From: Halieaceae bacterium
GTDB lineage: Bacteria; Pseudomonadota; Gammaproteobacteria; Pseudomonadales; Halieaceae
Assembly: GCA_028280635.1 (NCBI GenBank)
Contig: JANQLM010000106.1
Location: 36,094 to 100,093, forward strand
Direction: 5' to 3'
DNA: 64,000 nucleotides
Each line of letters starts with the position of its first letter. The stretch's first letter is position 1. Under the pieces are notes generated by a model. The model ran no database searches, was not told where the DNA came from, and worked only from the letters and a program-made list of their open reading frames with translations. The position numbers and the translations under genes were made by a program. Shown here piece by piece: positions 1 through 9,244 of the stretch.

Positions 1-50
1 GCCCTGATGCGCGTCTCGCCGGACCTGGGATGCGCGGCCCGCGGCCTCGC

Positions 51-818
51 CTACCGGAGTTGGTAGTCGATCCGCAGGGTAGTTGAGTTGCGGCCCTCTG
101 CCAGGAACAAGCGGACGCTGCGATTGTCGATCAGGTGATGCATCAGCCTGACGTTCCAGCGTCCTCGGCTGTAGCCCACGCCGGCTTCACCGAAGTTGAC
201 CCAACTCTCCTCGTCGTCCCCAAGCCAGGTGCTGCCGCCGGACAGCTGCAGGAAACCCCCGTTCTGAAATCTTGGTAGCCAGCTGGCGAACACGGCCAGG
301 CTGCTCGCACCGCGCCCCTGCAGGTCCGGTGAGTAGGCGGTGCTTAAGCTCAGGGTGCCGGAGAGATGCAGGTCAGCCCGGGCCTCCGTGTAATCCCAGC
401 TCTCCGGGAAGTCGCCGCTGAACTCGGTGTGCGCGATGGAGAATTCCACGGCCCGGTTGTTTTCAAGCTCGCGAAACACGCCGAGGTAGCCGCGCAGGCC
501 GCGGGAGCGATCCGGTACGGGGCCTTCTTCTGCGCTGAATCCGTCGATGCCGAGGAAAGCGCCGGAGCGGTGATCCCAGTTCACGCTGATCCCGGCCATG
601 GGCTCTCCATTGCTGAGTGGTATACCGCGGCTGGGTAGGTCTGTCGCCAACAGCGCGCGCGCTGTTATGTCGGCGCAGGCCCCCGGCGAACTGAGGGCGA
701 GGGCCATGGCAGTCAGCAGACCGCCGAAACCCGGCTTGCAGACGATTGCAAGAGGGCGCCTGCGCTTTGACCGACCGCTGCCGAGCAGTTCGGCCCCGTT
801 CAGGCGACGCGGCTCCAA
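51..818 (-). CDS. TorF/TIGR02001-like putative outer-membrane porin
   Basis: A 255-aa exported protein predicted to sit in the outer membrane. A basic stretch (SKRRR, residues 17-21) and a hydrophobic run end near residue 49 at GACA, followed by DITARALLATDLPSRGIPLS. This resembles the opening of TorF/TIGR02001 proteins, where an early strand carries a T-S-D-x-x-x-R-G-I pattern. The rest alternates short amphipathic strands rich in G, W, Y and S and ends in YQLR, as expected for a small beta-barrel. The frame opens with TTG, and the first ATG (residue 38) would leave too short a signal peptide. The start overlaps the end of the HNH gene by 19 bp, so the two are probably co-transcribed. The family is recognised from motif pattern only and the substrate is unknown. 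Confidence 0.6.
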   Translation of the reverse strand: MEPRRLNGAELLGSGRSKRRRPLAIVCKPGFGGLLTAMALALSSPGACADITARALLATDLPSRGIPLSNGEPMAGISVNWDHRSGAFLGIDGFSAEEGPVPDRSRGLRGYLGVFRELENNRAVEFSIAHTEFSGDFPESWDYTEARADLHLSGTLSLSTAYSPDLQGRGASSLAVFASWLPRFQNGGFLQLSGGSTWLGDDEESWVNFGEAGVGYSRGRWNVRLMHHLIDNRSVRLFLAEGRNSTTLRIDYQLR

Positions 819-1360
819 TTGCGGTGGTCGGAGAACTGCTGGCGCAGGTACTCCATCTGGTCGCCGAGAATCCGGTCCCGCTCTAGGAAGGTGTATTCCC
901 AGGGGTTTGGGGTAAAAGGCACTGCCAGCAGTGGCATATCAGCTTCTTCGGGCGTGCGGTCGCCCTTGCGATTGTTGCAGCTCTTGCAGGCACTCACGCA
1001 GTTCGCCCACACGTCACGGCCGCCGCGGCTGACGGGAATCACATGGTCGCGGGTCAGCAGGCTGCGGTGGGTCTCGTGGCCACAGTAAAGGCAAATATGC
1101 TGGTCACGGCGGAACAGGGCCTTGTTGTTGAGTGACAGGGAAAAGCTGCCGACAACCCGGCCGCGCATGGCGATGATGGGTGGAATCTCCAGCAGGGACT
1201 GGCGGCCACTGATACGCTGTACACCGCCGTGGAGAATGATGGCGGGATCGCCCAGCGTCCAGGATACATCACCTTTCACGTAGGCGGTGGCGGCTTGCTC
1301 CGGGCTACACCATCCCCGGGGCTGCCCGGCCAGATCAAGCCTCAATATCGCAATCGACAT
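800..1360 (-). CDS. HNH endonuclease
   Basis: A 186-aa cytoplasmic protein with a complete C-terminal HNH (beta-beta-alpha metal) module. The zinc-knuckle pairs are C90-x2-C93 and C125-x2-C128. The catalytic part is DHVIP with H106, then N120 and the closing K132-G-D. This is the common bacterial HNH nuclease of about 185 aa that nicks or cuts DNA; its biological role is usually unknown. Residues 1-80 carry no motif I recognise. It is first in a two-gene minus-strand unit with the TorF-like gene, which overlaps its last 19 bp. There is no methylase, transposase or intron nearby, so it is not obviously part of a restriction system or homing element. AGGAG lies 12 nt before the ATG. Confidence 0.85.
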   Translation of the reverse strand: MSIAILRLDLAGQPRGWCSPEQAATAYVKGDVSWTLGDPAIILHGGVQRISGRQSLLEIPPIIAMRGRVVGSFSLSLNNKALFRRDQHICLYCGHETHRSLLTRDHVIPVSRGGRDVWANCVSACKSCNNRKGDRTPEEADMPLLAVPFTPNPWEYTFLERDRILGDQMEYLRQQFSDHRNWSRVA

Positions 1361-1508
1361 TTGCGTGTCTCACTCCTGGTGTACTCGCAACTTCGCCGAT
1401 ACGCTGCCCGCGAAACTGCACCGGCGTTGCTGCGCTTGGCGGGTAGAACGACGGCGATGCCAATTGTATACAGCATTAGTGTGTAAGAAACCAGCGCTGC
1501 TCGCCGGC

Positions 1509-2948
1509 TCAGCGACCAAAGGCTTTCAGCACTTCCCGCGTAAGGTCCCAGCGATCAAAGCCCTGCCTGCCCCAGTCGAGTCCGCGGCGCACGATCACCA
1601 GATCTTTCGACGGCACGACAATAACGTACTGGCCCCGATTGCCGGCGGTTGAGAACGCCCCCCTGGGTACGTCAGACCGGTTGTCAGGCACCAACCACCA
1701 CTGGCCACCGTAATCGTTGCCGCGCACGGCACTGGCCGGCGCCGGGGTGCGCGAGAATTCAATCCACTCCTCCGAGATCAGCCGCTCTCCCTGCCACAAT
1801 CCACCCTGGGCATAGAGCATGCCGAAGCGCGCCAGGTCGCGGGCGTTGGTGTACACCTGGCTGGAGAGGATGAAGTCGCCGAAGCGATCGGTGCTCAGCA
1901 AGGTGTTGCGCATCCCCAGCTTGTCCAGCAGGGCGCGGCGGGGAAATTCCTGGTAGCTTTGCTGGTCACCGAGCACCTGTTTCATGGCCAGCACCGCGAG
2001 CAGGGTGTCGTAGTTTTCGTAATCCCAGAAGCTGCCGGGCTCCCGCACCAGGCCGCGGCGCCGCGCGCCGTCGGCCGAGCTGGCGCCCGCCCAGTAGGCC
2101 AGCCCGGAGCCGGTGGCATACTCCCTGTTGAAACTGTCCACCGGGTCCAGTCCGCTGGACATGTTGAGCACCTGGCGCAGGGTGATGGCGTCGCGCGGGT
2201 CGGGCGCGGGCGCTGCAAGCTGGGGCAGCCACTCTATGCCCAGCGGTGCATCCAGTTCGAGTTGGCCGTCGTCCACCAGCATGCCTATCAGCGTCGCGGC
2301 GATGCTTTTGGCGGTCGACCAGGTGCGGGTGCGGGTGCTCATGTCGATGCCCTCCGCATAGCGCTCGTGAATGATCTGACCTCGGTGCACTACCAACAGG
2401 CTCAAGGTGTCCTGCTCTGCCGTCGGTCGATTGAAGGCCCAGTCAGAGGCCGCCTGCAGGGCGGCTGCGTCAAGGTGGGAAGGCAGCTTTTTGCGCTCAA
2501 GCTTGTCACCCATCGGCCAGGGAATATCAGCCGGGTCCCCGGGCAGCGGAGCGAGAGTCTGGCGAGGCAGGGAATCTATGTCGGACCAGGTTTGGTGGGG
2601 CGCCATCACCACGCAGCCAATCCCTTCCCGGAATGCGGCGGTGATCGCCGGACCATTGGCCCCGCCGCCGACGCTCACAGCGCGACGCGCCTTATCCACC
2701 TGGTAGGCGCCCCCTCCCGGTGTTCCCAGGGGCCTGTCGACCCGCTTCCCTCCCAGGTAGGCGAGCTCCTGGCGAAAGACCTGCTCGAGGCTGCGCCGGG
2801 AGGTGAACAGGCCGTTGCACATCAGCACAGCCTGCACCCCATTGCGCACCATTTCGCGGTTGTGGGCGAAGTAGTCGTAGTCTTTGCTTGCCGGCTGGGC
2901 AATAGCCACGGCGGGCAGCAGGGTAAGGAAGAATAGCAATCTGAACAT
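1509..2948 (-). CDS. Serine hydrolase, beta-lactamase/class C PBP family
   Basis: A 479-aa exported hydrolase. Residues 1-18 form a signal peptide (hydrophobic run ending AIAQ). The nucleophile motif is S211-T-A-K214 (SxxK) in a context typical of esterase EstB/class C beta-lactamase folds (TWSTAKS). A Y-x-N-like element (FWDYENYD) follows about 100 residues later, and the C-terminal part is the usual GGQWW...GQYVIVVPSKDLVIVRRG strand region. The roughly 190 residues before the SxxK are longer than in the core family and contain an extra cysteine-bearing module. Likely a periplasmic esterase or peptidase; the substrate cannot be read from sequence. It stands alone, with 140 bp upstream to the divergent ABC1 kinase gene. 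Confidence 0.82.
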   Translation of the reverse strand: MFRLLFFLTLLPAVAIAQPASKDYDYFAHNREMVRNGVQAVLMCNGLFTSRRSLEQVFRQELAYLGGKRVDRPLGTPGGGAYQVDKARRAVSVGGGANGPAITAAFREGIGCVVMAPHQTWSDIDSLPRQTLAPLPGDPADIPWPMGDKLERKKLPSHLDAAALQAASDWAFNRPTAEQDTLSLLVVHRGQIIHERYAEGIDMSTRTRTWSTAKSIAATLIGMLVDDGQLELDAPLGIEWLPQLAAPAPDPRDAITLRQVLNMSSGLDPVDSFNREYATGSGLAYWAGASSADGARRRGLVREPGSFWDYENYDTLLAVLAMKQVLGDQQSYQEFPRRALLDKLGMRNTLLSTDRFGDFILSSQVYTNARDLARFGMLYAQGGLWQGERLISEEWIEFSRTPAPASAVRGNDYGGQWWLVPDNRSDVPRGAFSTAGNRGQYVIVVPSKDLVIVRRGLDWGRQGFDRWDLTREVLKAFGR

Positions 2949-3050
2949 GGCGTGACCTGGCGAGGCGTGAGTCCGGTAGTGATGATACGTGATCTGCGTG
3001 TAGCCACACTGGAGATTTCCGCGCAGTGCCGAGGTGTCTCAGAATCGAAG

Positions 3051-3091
3051 TAGACCCGCCGGCCCGCCGCTGCGTATAGAATGGCGCTATG
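3051..3091 (+). promoter_or_regulatory. Candidate sigma-70 promoter giving a nearly leaderless transcript
   Basis: TAGACC (3051-3056, 4/6 to TTGACA), an 18-nt spacer, then TATAGA (3075-3080). The expected start of transcription (about 3087-3088) falls at the ATG at 3089. There is no Shine-Dalgarno-like sequence in front of that ATG. The promoter is predicted from sequence only. Confidence 0.4.
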
Positions 3092-4480
3092 AGTAAACAG
3101 GACAAATTGCGCCGTGGCGCCGTACCCCGTGGATTTGCCGCGGCCCTGGCGGGAATCCGCGCCGGTGGCGCGCTGGCGGTGGATGGCGCGGTACAACAGG
3201 TACTGACCCGGTCGGGCCTGGCCCGGGAAGCCAATTCGGAATTCTCGCGACGGGAAGCACGGCGTTTCGTGGCAGAGCTGGGACGCCTCAAGGGCACCTA
3301 CGTCAAGATTGGCCAGATGTTTGCCCTGCTGGGGGAGCATTTTTTACCGCCGGTACTGACCGAGGCCCTGCATGAGCTGGGCGGTAGCACCGAGCCGCTG
3401 CCCTGGAGCGCGGTCTACCCGGTACTGGAGGCAGATCTCGGCCCGAAGCTGGATCAACTGGAGATCGAGAAAACAGCCTTTGCCGCAGCCTCTCTTGCCC
3501 AGGTACACCGGGGCAAGATCGCGGCCACCGGCCAGGCCATCGCCTGCAAGGTGCAGTATCCCGGCCTGGCGGACGTGATCGACGGGGATTTTGACGCCGT
3601 GGTGCGCATGTTGAAGCTGGCACGCTGGCTGCCGGCGGGGCGCGACATGGATGACTGGCTCGCCTCCATGCGCAACTACCTGCACCACGAAATCGACTAC
3701 GCGCGCGAGGCGCGTTTTGCCGAGGCCATCGGCCAGCATGTGTCTGCGCTGGGCGGGCCCGGTGAAGTCTTCAAGGTGCCCCAGGTCTACCGGGAGTACT
3801 GCAGCGGCCGTGTGCTGGCGCTGGAGTATATCGAAGGCCGGTCGGTCAACGATCCGGCCGTCGCCAGGCTGTCACTGGCCAGGCGCAACCAGCTGGCCAG
3901 GGCCATGCTGGAGCTGTTTTTTGTTGAGCTGTATAGCTGGGGCCTGATGCAGACAGACCCGAACTTCGGCAACTACCTGGTGCAGCCATCGCCCGATGGC
4001 GACCGCATCGCCCTGCTGGATTTCGGTTCGATGCTGGAGTGCGACGAGGACTTCCTCTATCACCTGCGCCGGGTGATTGCCGCCGGCCTCGAGGAGGACC
4101 AGGAGGTGCTGGTGGACGGACTGATTGGCCTGGGTTGCCTACAGCCAGAGGCCAGGCCCGAGGGACGTAAAATGTTCGCCGACTTCTGCCTGCACCTGCT
4201 GGAGCCGCTGCGAGCACCGGCCCATTTACCCCGTGATTTGCTCAACCGTCGCGGCGAATACCGCTGGGCCGACTCTCGTCTCATGCAGCGTGCAGGCAAA
4301 ATGGCGGCCGCCACGACGACCTCCCGGCACTTCACCACACCGTCTCGGGATTTTGCGCTGATCGCGCGTAAACTCACGGGCGTATTTACTTTTATTGCCG
4401 TGCTGGGGGCCGAATTCAACGGCCATGAGCTGGTAATGTCTCATGTCAATCGATGGCGGGAGGGAGAACCCCGTGGCTAA
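3089..4480 (+). CDS. ABC1/UbiB-family atypical kinase (first of tandem pair)
   Basis: A 463-aa ABC1 (ADCK/UbiB-like) protein. The family hallmarks are present in order: KxGQ at K73-Q76, the alanine-rich loop AAASLAQVH at 132-140, the nucleotide lysine K154 in ACKVQYPG, the catalytic QTDPNFGN with D290 and N295, and the metal-binding DFG at D311. These proteins are atypical kinases/ATPases, best known for supporting ubiquinone synthesis. No C-terminal transmembrane pair like that of true UbiB is evident, so it is probably a soluble AarF/ABC1 member. It overlaps the next ABC1 gene by 8 bp, so the two are probably translated together. Specific substrate unknown. Confidence 0.85.
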   Translation: MSKQDKLRRGAVPRGFAAALAGIRAGGALAVDGAVQQVLTRSGLAREANSEFSRREARRFVAELGRLKGTYVKIGQMFALLGEHFLPPVLTEALHELGGSTEPLPWSAVYPVLEADLGPKLDQLEIEKTAFAAASLAQVHRGKIAATGQAIACKVQYPGLADVIDGDFDAVVRMLKLARWLPAGRDMDDWLASMRNYLHHEIDYAREARFAEAIGQHVSALGGPGEVFKVPQVYREYCSGRVLALEYIEGRSVNDPAVARLSLARRNQLARAMLELFFVELYSWGLMQTDPNFGNYLVQPSPDGDRIALLDFGSMLECDEDFLYHLRRVIAAGLEEDQEVLVDGLIGLGCLQPEARPEGRKMFADFCLHLLEPLRAPAHLPRDLLNRRGEYRWADSRLMQRAGKMAAATTTSRHFTTPSRDFALIARKLTGVFTFIAVLGAEFNGHELVMSHVNRWREGEPRG

Positions 4481-5795
4481 CTCGCAAAGCAAGTCGCAAC
4501 AGGCGGCCGTACCCAGTACCCGCATCGGTCGCTTCGCGCGGGTCGCAAAGCTGGCCGGCGGCGTCGCCACCGGCATGATCGCCGAGGGCGGCCGCCGGTT
4601 GCGCTCCGGTGAGCGGCCCCGGGCGCGCGACATGCTGCTGACTCCGCGCAACGCCCAGCGCGTGGCCGATGAGCTGGCGCGCATGCGCGGCGCCGCCATG
4701 AAACTGGGCCAGATGCTGTCCATGGACGGTGGCGAGTTCCTGCCGCGTCAGCTGGCCGACATTCTCGCCCGCCTGCGCGATGAAGCGGATTACATGCCCT
4801 TTGAGCAACTCGACCGCACCATGACCGGTGCCTTCGGTGAAGACTGGGAGGCACAGTTCTACGGTTTTGATTACCAGCCCATTGCCGCAGCCTCCATAGG
4901 CCAGGTGCACCGCACCCGCGCACCGGATGGCCGCGACATCGTGCTCAAGGTGCAGTACCCGGGTGTCGCGAAAAGCATCGACAGCGACATCGACAATATC
5001 GCGGCCCTGCTCAAACTGTCGGGGCTGGTGCCGGACCAGATCGACATGAAGCCGCTCCTGAAAGACGCCAAGGCCCAGCTGCGGGATGAGGCCAACTACC
5101 TGAAGGAGGCCGAGCACCTGGCGGAGTTCAGCGAACTGCTGGCCAGTGACGGCCGCTTCGTGGTGCCGGAGCTGCTGCCCGAGCTCACCACCGAGCACGT
5201 GCTGGCAATGACCTATATTGAAAGCGAGCCGGTTGACGTCATCTCCCAGCTCGGCCAGGAACAACGCGATGCCCTGGTGACGGCGATGATGGACCTGATG
5301 CTGATGGAGTTCTTTCACCTGCGCATGGTGCAGACCGACCCCAACTTCGCCAATTATCGCTATCAGTCATCCAGTCAGCGCATGGTATTGCTGGACTTCG
5401 GCGCCACCCGGCGCTTCAAGGCAAAGTTCGTCAACGAGTACCGGCGCATGATCAAGGCGGCCCAGAAGGGTGATGAAGATCGGCTGCTGGATGCGGCGGG
5501 CAAGCTCGGTTACGTGGTGGAAGATGGCAGTGATGCGTACCGGGAATTCGTACTGGATATCTTTGCTATTGCCCTGGAGCCGCTGACCACCGATGGGTCC
5601 TACGATTTCGGCGTCTCGGACATCTCCGCGCGCTTGACGGCGGCCGGCGCCAGTGCCCAGGATTTTCGTGAGTTCTGGCATGCGCCACCCTCGGACGCCG
5701 TGTTTTTCCATCGCAAGGTGGGTGGCATGTTCCTGCTGGCCCAGCGGATGCAGGCCCGGGTCGATCTGAAGTCTCTCGCCGCCCGCTGGGTATAG
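4473..5795 (+). CDS. ABC1/UbiB-family atypical kinase (second of tandem pair)
   Basis: A 440-aa ABC1 kinase-like protein, paralogous to its upstream neighbour. It keeps KLGQ, the AAASIGQVH loop, KVQYPG, QTDPNFANYRY and LLDFGA. I place the start at the GTG at 4473: AGGGAG lies 6 nt upstream (4461-4466), and this gives an 8-bp GTGGCTAA overlap with the previous stop. An in-frame ATG at 4443 would add ten residues and lacks a good ribosome site. Tandem ABC1 genes recur in bacteria, and the two proteins may act as a pair. It ends just before a convergent lipoprotein gene. Function beyond the family is unassigned. Confidence 0.85.
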   Translation: MANSQSKSQQAAVPSTRIGRFARVAKLAGGVATGMIAEGGRRLRSGERPRARDMLLTPRNAQRVADELARMRGAAMKLGQMLSMDGGEFLPRQLADILARLRDEADYMPFEQLDRTMTGAFGEDWEAQFYGFDYQPIAAASIGQVHRTRAPDGRDIVLKVQYPGVAKSIDSDIDNIAALLKLSGLVPDQIDMKPLLKDAKAQLRDEANYLKEAEHLAEFSELLASDGRFVVPELLPELTTEHVLAMTYIESEPVDVISQLGQEQRDALVTAMMDLMLMEFFHLRMVQTDPNFANYRYQSSSQRMVLLDFGATRRFKAKFVNEYRRMIKAAQKGDEDRLLDAAGKLGYVVEDGSDAYREFVLDIFAIALEPLTTDGSYDFGVSDISARLTAAGASAQDFREFWHAPPSDAVFFHRKVGGMFLLAQRMQARVDLKSLAARWV

Positions 5796-5818
5796 CATGG
5801 CGACATCAACTGCCTGCG

Positions 5819-6292
5819 TCAGGGTGCGGCCAGGCTGCCTGTATGCTCGAGTCGCAGGGCATAGGGCAGGTCGGCCAGTGATAGCTTGGTCTTAAGCGTA
5901 TAAGGCAGTCCGCCGGCCGGTGGTTTTTCCGCCAGCTCACGGATCAGCGCCAGGGAATCCAACATGCCGATCCCTGCCAGCAGTACCACTTCCCCTTCGC
6001 CGTAGGCAGGGATCAAGTTCCTGCCCGAGCTCGTGCCGGACAGTACCCGCCGGTCCCTCAGAAATACTTCGGAGTAGAGCCCCTTGACGGTAATGCCCAC
6101 GGGGTTGGGGTTAATCACCCGCAGGCGAATTTCAAACCGCGCCTCCATATTTTCGACACTGAGTGGCCGCAGTGAAATGAGACGGATCTCGGGCTCATCG
6201 AAATCCGTCACCGGCAGGTTGGCGCAGCCCGACAGCGCCAGCAGCATAAGCCACCAAGGCGACTTCTTGAACCAGGGGAATAGGAGCAACAT
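5819..6292 (-). CDS. LEA14-like (WHy domain) lipoprotein
   Basis: A 157-aa lipoprotein. The N-terminus has a basic/hydrophobic signal and a lipobox LSGC with C23 as the likely lipidated residue. The body reads like a LEA type 2/WHy domain: a beta-sandwich with the characteristic [15 protein letters not shown] stretch around residues 57-71 (an NPN motif), followed by strands ending in the [11 protein letters not shown] region. Bacterial WHy proteins are linked to desiccation and stress tolerance, but no role is shown for this subgroup. It is divergent from the iorAB-like genes with about 90 bp between starts. Confidence 0.75.
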   Translation of the reverse strand: MLLLFPWFKKSPWWLMLLALSGCANLPVTDFDEPEIRLISLRPLSVENMEARFEIRLRVINPNPVGITVKGLYSEVFLRDRRVLSGTSSGRNLIPAYGEGEVVLLAGIGMLDSLALIRELAEKPPAGGLPYTLKTKLSLADLPYALRLEHTGSLAAP

Positions 6293-6385
6293 GCCCCGGA
6301 GTATAAGCCAACTCGGTTGCTTGAACTGTGTGGCGGTCTATGGCGTAGTAATAGTCACCATGCATGCCTGTGCAGGAGAGCCGCA

Positions 6386-6909
<524 letters not shown>

Positions 6910-6913
<4 letters not shown>

Positions 6914-9087
6914 CGATGTCCCGACGCCAGTTTATCCGCAATGCCTCGGTTGCCGGCGGCGCACTCACCATCGGCTTCAGCCTGAGCGGCTGTTCCGATC
7001 AGCAGTTGCCCAAACGCAACGCGGCGGACTTCCAGCCGGATTCCTACTTGCGTGTAACACCTGACGGTGAAGTGATTGCGCAGGTTTTCAAGGCGGAAAT
7101 GGGTCAGGGTGTACTCACCGGCATCCTCTCGGTGCTGGCCGAGGAACTGGAAATGGACCCCGCCAGCCTGCGCTACGAAATGGCGCCCCCGCACCCGGCC
7201 TTCGCCGATCCGGAAATGATCATGCAGGTCACCGGCGGCTCCAACTCCATTCGCCTGTACTACGACACCCTGCGCACCGTGGGCGCCACCACTCGTGAGA
7301 TGCTGATTACCGCCGCGGTGCAACAGACCGGCACCCCGGCCAGTGAGCTCTATGCCGAGGCAGGTCGCATCAGGAGCCGGGATGGCAGTGTCGACCTGGG
7401 CTTCGGCGACCTGGTGGCCACCGCCAATACCCTCGCGGTGCCTGAGAACCCGCCGCTCAAGCAGGCCGCGGACTTCAAGGTGATCGGTCGCCAGAACGAC
7501 CGCCTGGATGCACAGGCCAAGGTGGATGGCACCGCCATGTTTGGCAGCGATGCACCGGTGGAAAATGCCCTGGTGGCGGTGGTGCTGCGCTGTCCGCACG
7601 CTGAAGGCAGCTGTGGCGGCTGGGACGCCGGCGAGGCGAAGCAGCTTGCCGGTGTGGAGGATATCTTCCAGATTGACGGAGGTATCGCCGTGGTGGCCCG
7701 CAACTACTGGCGCGCCCGCCAGGCAGCCGAGGCGGTCAACACCAACTGGCAGGCTGGTGCGGCACCGTTGCAGAGTAGCGACGACATCGATGCCGCTTTT
7801 GCCGCCGCCCTGGAGGGGGACGAGTATGAGGTGGTACGCGAGGATGGTAAACCGCCGGTGGCGGCGGGTGCCAGGACCCTGGCGGTAGAGTACAACGCAC
7901 CCTTCGTGGCTCACGCCACCATGGAGCCGCAGACGGCGACGGCCCGGCCCATGGCCGACGGCGGCATTGAGGTATGGGTGGGCAATCAGGCGCCGGATGT
8001 GGCCCAGGCCTACGCCGCCAAGGGCTTCGGCGTCGCCCGCGACCGGGCCATTATCCACAACACCTTCCTGGGCGGCGGCTTTGGACGTCGCGCGGCGGCC
8101 GACAACGTTTACGAGGTCGCGCAGATCGTCGCGCGCATGCAGCAGCCGGTAAAGCTGGTCTGGAGCCGGGAAGACGATATGCGCCACGATTTCTACCGCC
8201 CGGTCATGAAGGCGCGGCTCAGCGCCAGCCTCGACGGTAATGGCGATGTGGAAAGCTACACCCACCAGATCGTCGCGCCCAGCATCAACCAGAAGATCAT
8301 GCCGCATTTCCTCAACGCGGCCATGCCGGCCTGGGTGCCCCACGGCGTCAAGAGCGCCATCGGCAACATGCAGGCGGATACAGACCACGCCTCGGTGGAA
8401 GGTGTGGCCGATACCTCATACCAGTTCCCACACTTCCGGGTGCAGTACACCAACCTGCAGACGGTCATGCCTCTGGGATTCTGGCGCTCTGTCGGCCACA
8501 GCCAGAACGCCTTCGTGATCGAGAGCTTCGTGGACGAGATGGCGCATGCCTCAGGCCGTGACCCGGTCGAGTTCCGCCGCGCCCACCTGCCGGAAGACAG
8601 CCGGCACCGGACTGTGCTGGATAAGGTGGCCGCCATGGCCAACTGGAACCAGCCAGCGCCGGGTCGTTACCTGGGTGTGGCGGTGCACGAGTCTTTCTAC
8701 TCGGTGGTGGCCGAGGTTGCCGAACTGTCCATGGAGGGCGGCCGGCCGAAGCTGGAAAAGGTTTACTGTGCCATCGACTGCGGCATAGCCGTGAACCCCG
8801 ATATCGTCAAAGCGCAGATGGAAAGTGGCATCATCTTCGGCCTGACTGCGGCCCTGAAGGGCAAGATCACCGTCAAGGACGGCGCCGTGGAGCAGAGCAA
8901 CTTCCACGACTACCAGATGCTGCGGATGAATGAGATTCCGGAGATTGAAGTCGCGATTATCGACAGCCAGGCGGCGCCCACGGGGGTGGGTGAGCCCGGA
9001 ACGCCACCGGCGGCACCGGCGCTGGCCAATGCCCTGTTTGCCGCCACCGGCAAGCGCCAGCGCGACCTGCCCCTGCAGCTCGCCTGA
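6910..9087 (+). CDS. Molybdopterin-binding large subunit, IorB-type oxidoreductase
   Basis: A 725-aa molybdenum hydroxylase subunit. The N-terminus is a twin-arginine signal ([10 protein letters not shown]5-R6) followed by a hydrophobic stretch ending LSGC, so the complex is exported folded, as expected for IorB-type enzymes. Family features include GxGFGRR (GGGFGRRA near residue 395) for pterin contact and the C-terminal catalytic glutamate E695 in GVGEPGTPP. It oxidises an aldehyde or N-heterocycle with water as oxygen donor. Cytochrome or quinone acceptors are usual, but none is encoded next door. It is translationally coupled to the small subunit. A strong hairpin at 9108-9129 ends the transcript. 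Confidence 0.87.
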
Positions 9088-9107
9088 CGCTGCTATTGCA
9101 CAAAAAA

Positions 9108-9129
9108 ACGCCCCGGCATGCCGGGGCGT
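9108..9129. terminator. Intrinsic terminator, probably bidirectional
   Basis: A perfect 11-bp inverted repeat with no unpaired loop bases (ACGCCCCGGCA then TGCCGGGGCGT), flanked by a run of A on the left and T on the right. It lies between the stops of two convergent genes (iorB-like and the TonB-dependent receptor) and could serve both strands. Confidence 0.85.
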
Positions 9130-9150
9130 TTTTGATTTGGGCCGGTGGCC

Positions 9151-9244
9151 AAGAGCCCTCAGCCCAGCCGGCAGGTACCGGCGGTTAAGAGCCCTCAGCC
9201 CAGCCGGCGGGGGCCGGCGATTAAAAGTTATAGCCCAGCGCCAA
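9151..9244. repeat. 36-bp tandem repeat, 2 clear copies plus a decayed third inside the gene end
   Basis: A 22-bp core at 9151-9172 recurs identically at 9187-9208 (period 36 bp). One more period on, 9223-9244 holds a degenerate match (shared AGCCCAGC) that is the last coding stretch of the TonB-dependent receptor. On the minus strand the copies lie directly after that gene's stop codon, as if the 3' end of the gene had been duplicated outward. Confidence 0.75.

Noticed and set aside
1959..2936. A 325-codon open frame on the plus strand
   Set aside because: It lies wholly antisense to the serine hydrolase, has no protein-like motif and follows the GC-rich shadow pattern.
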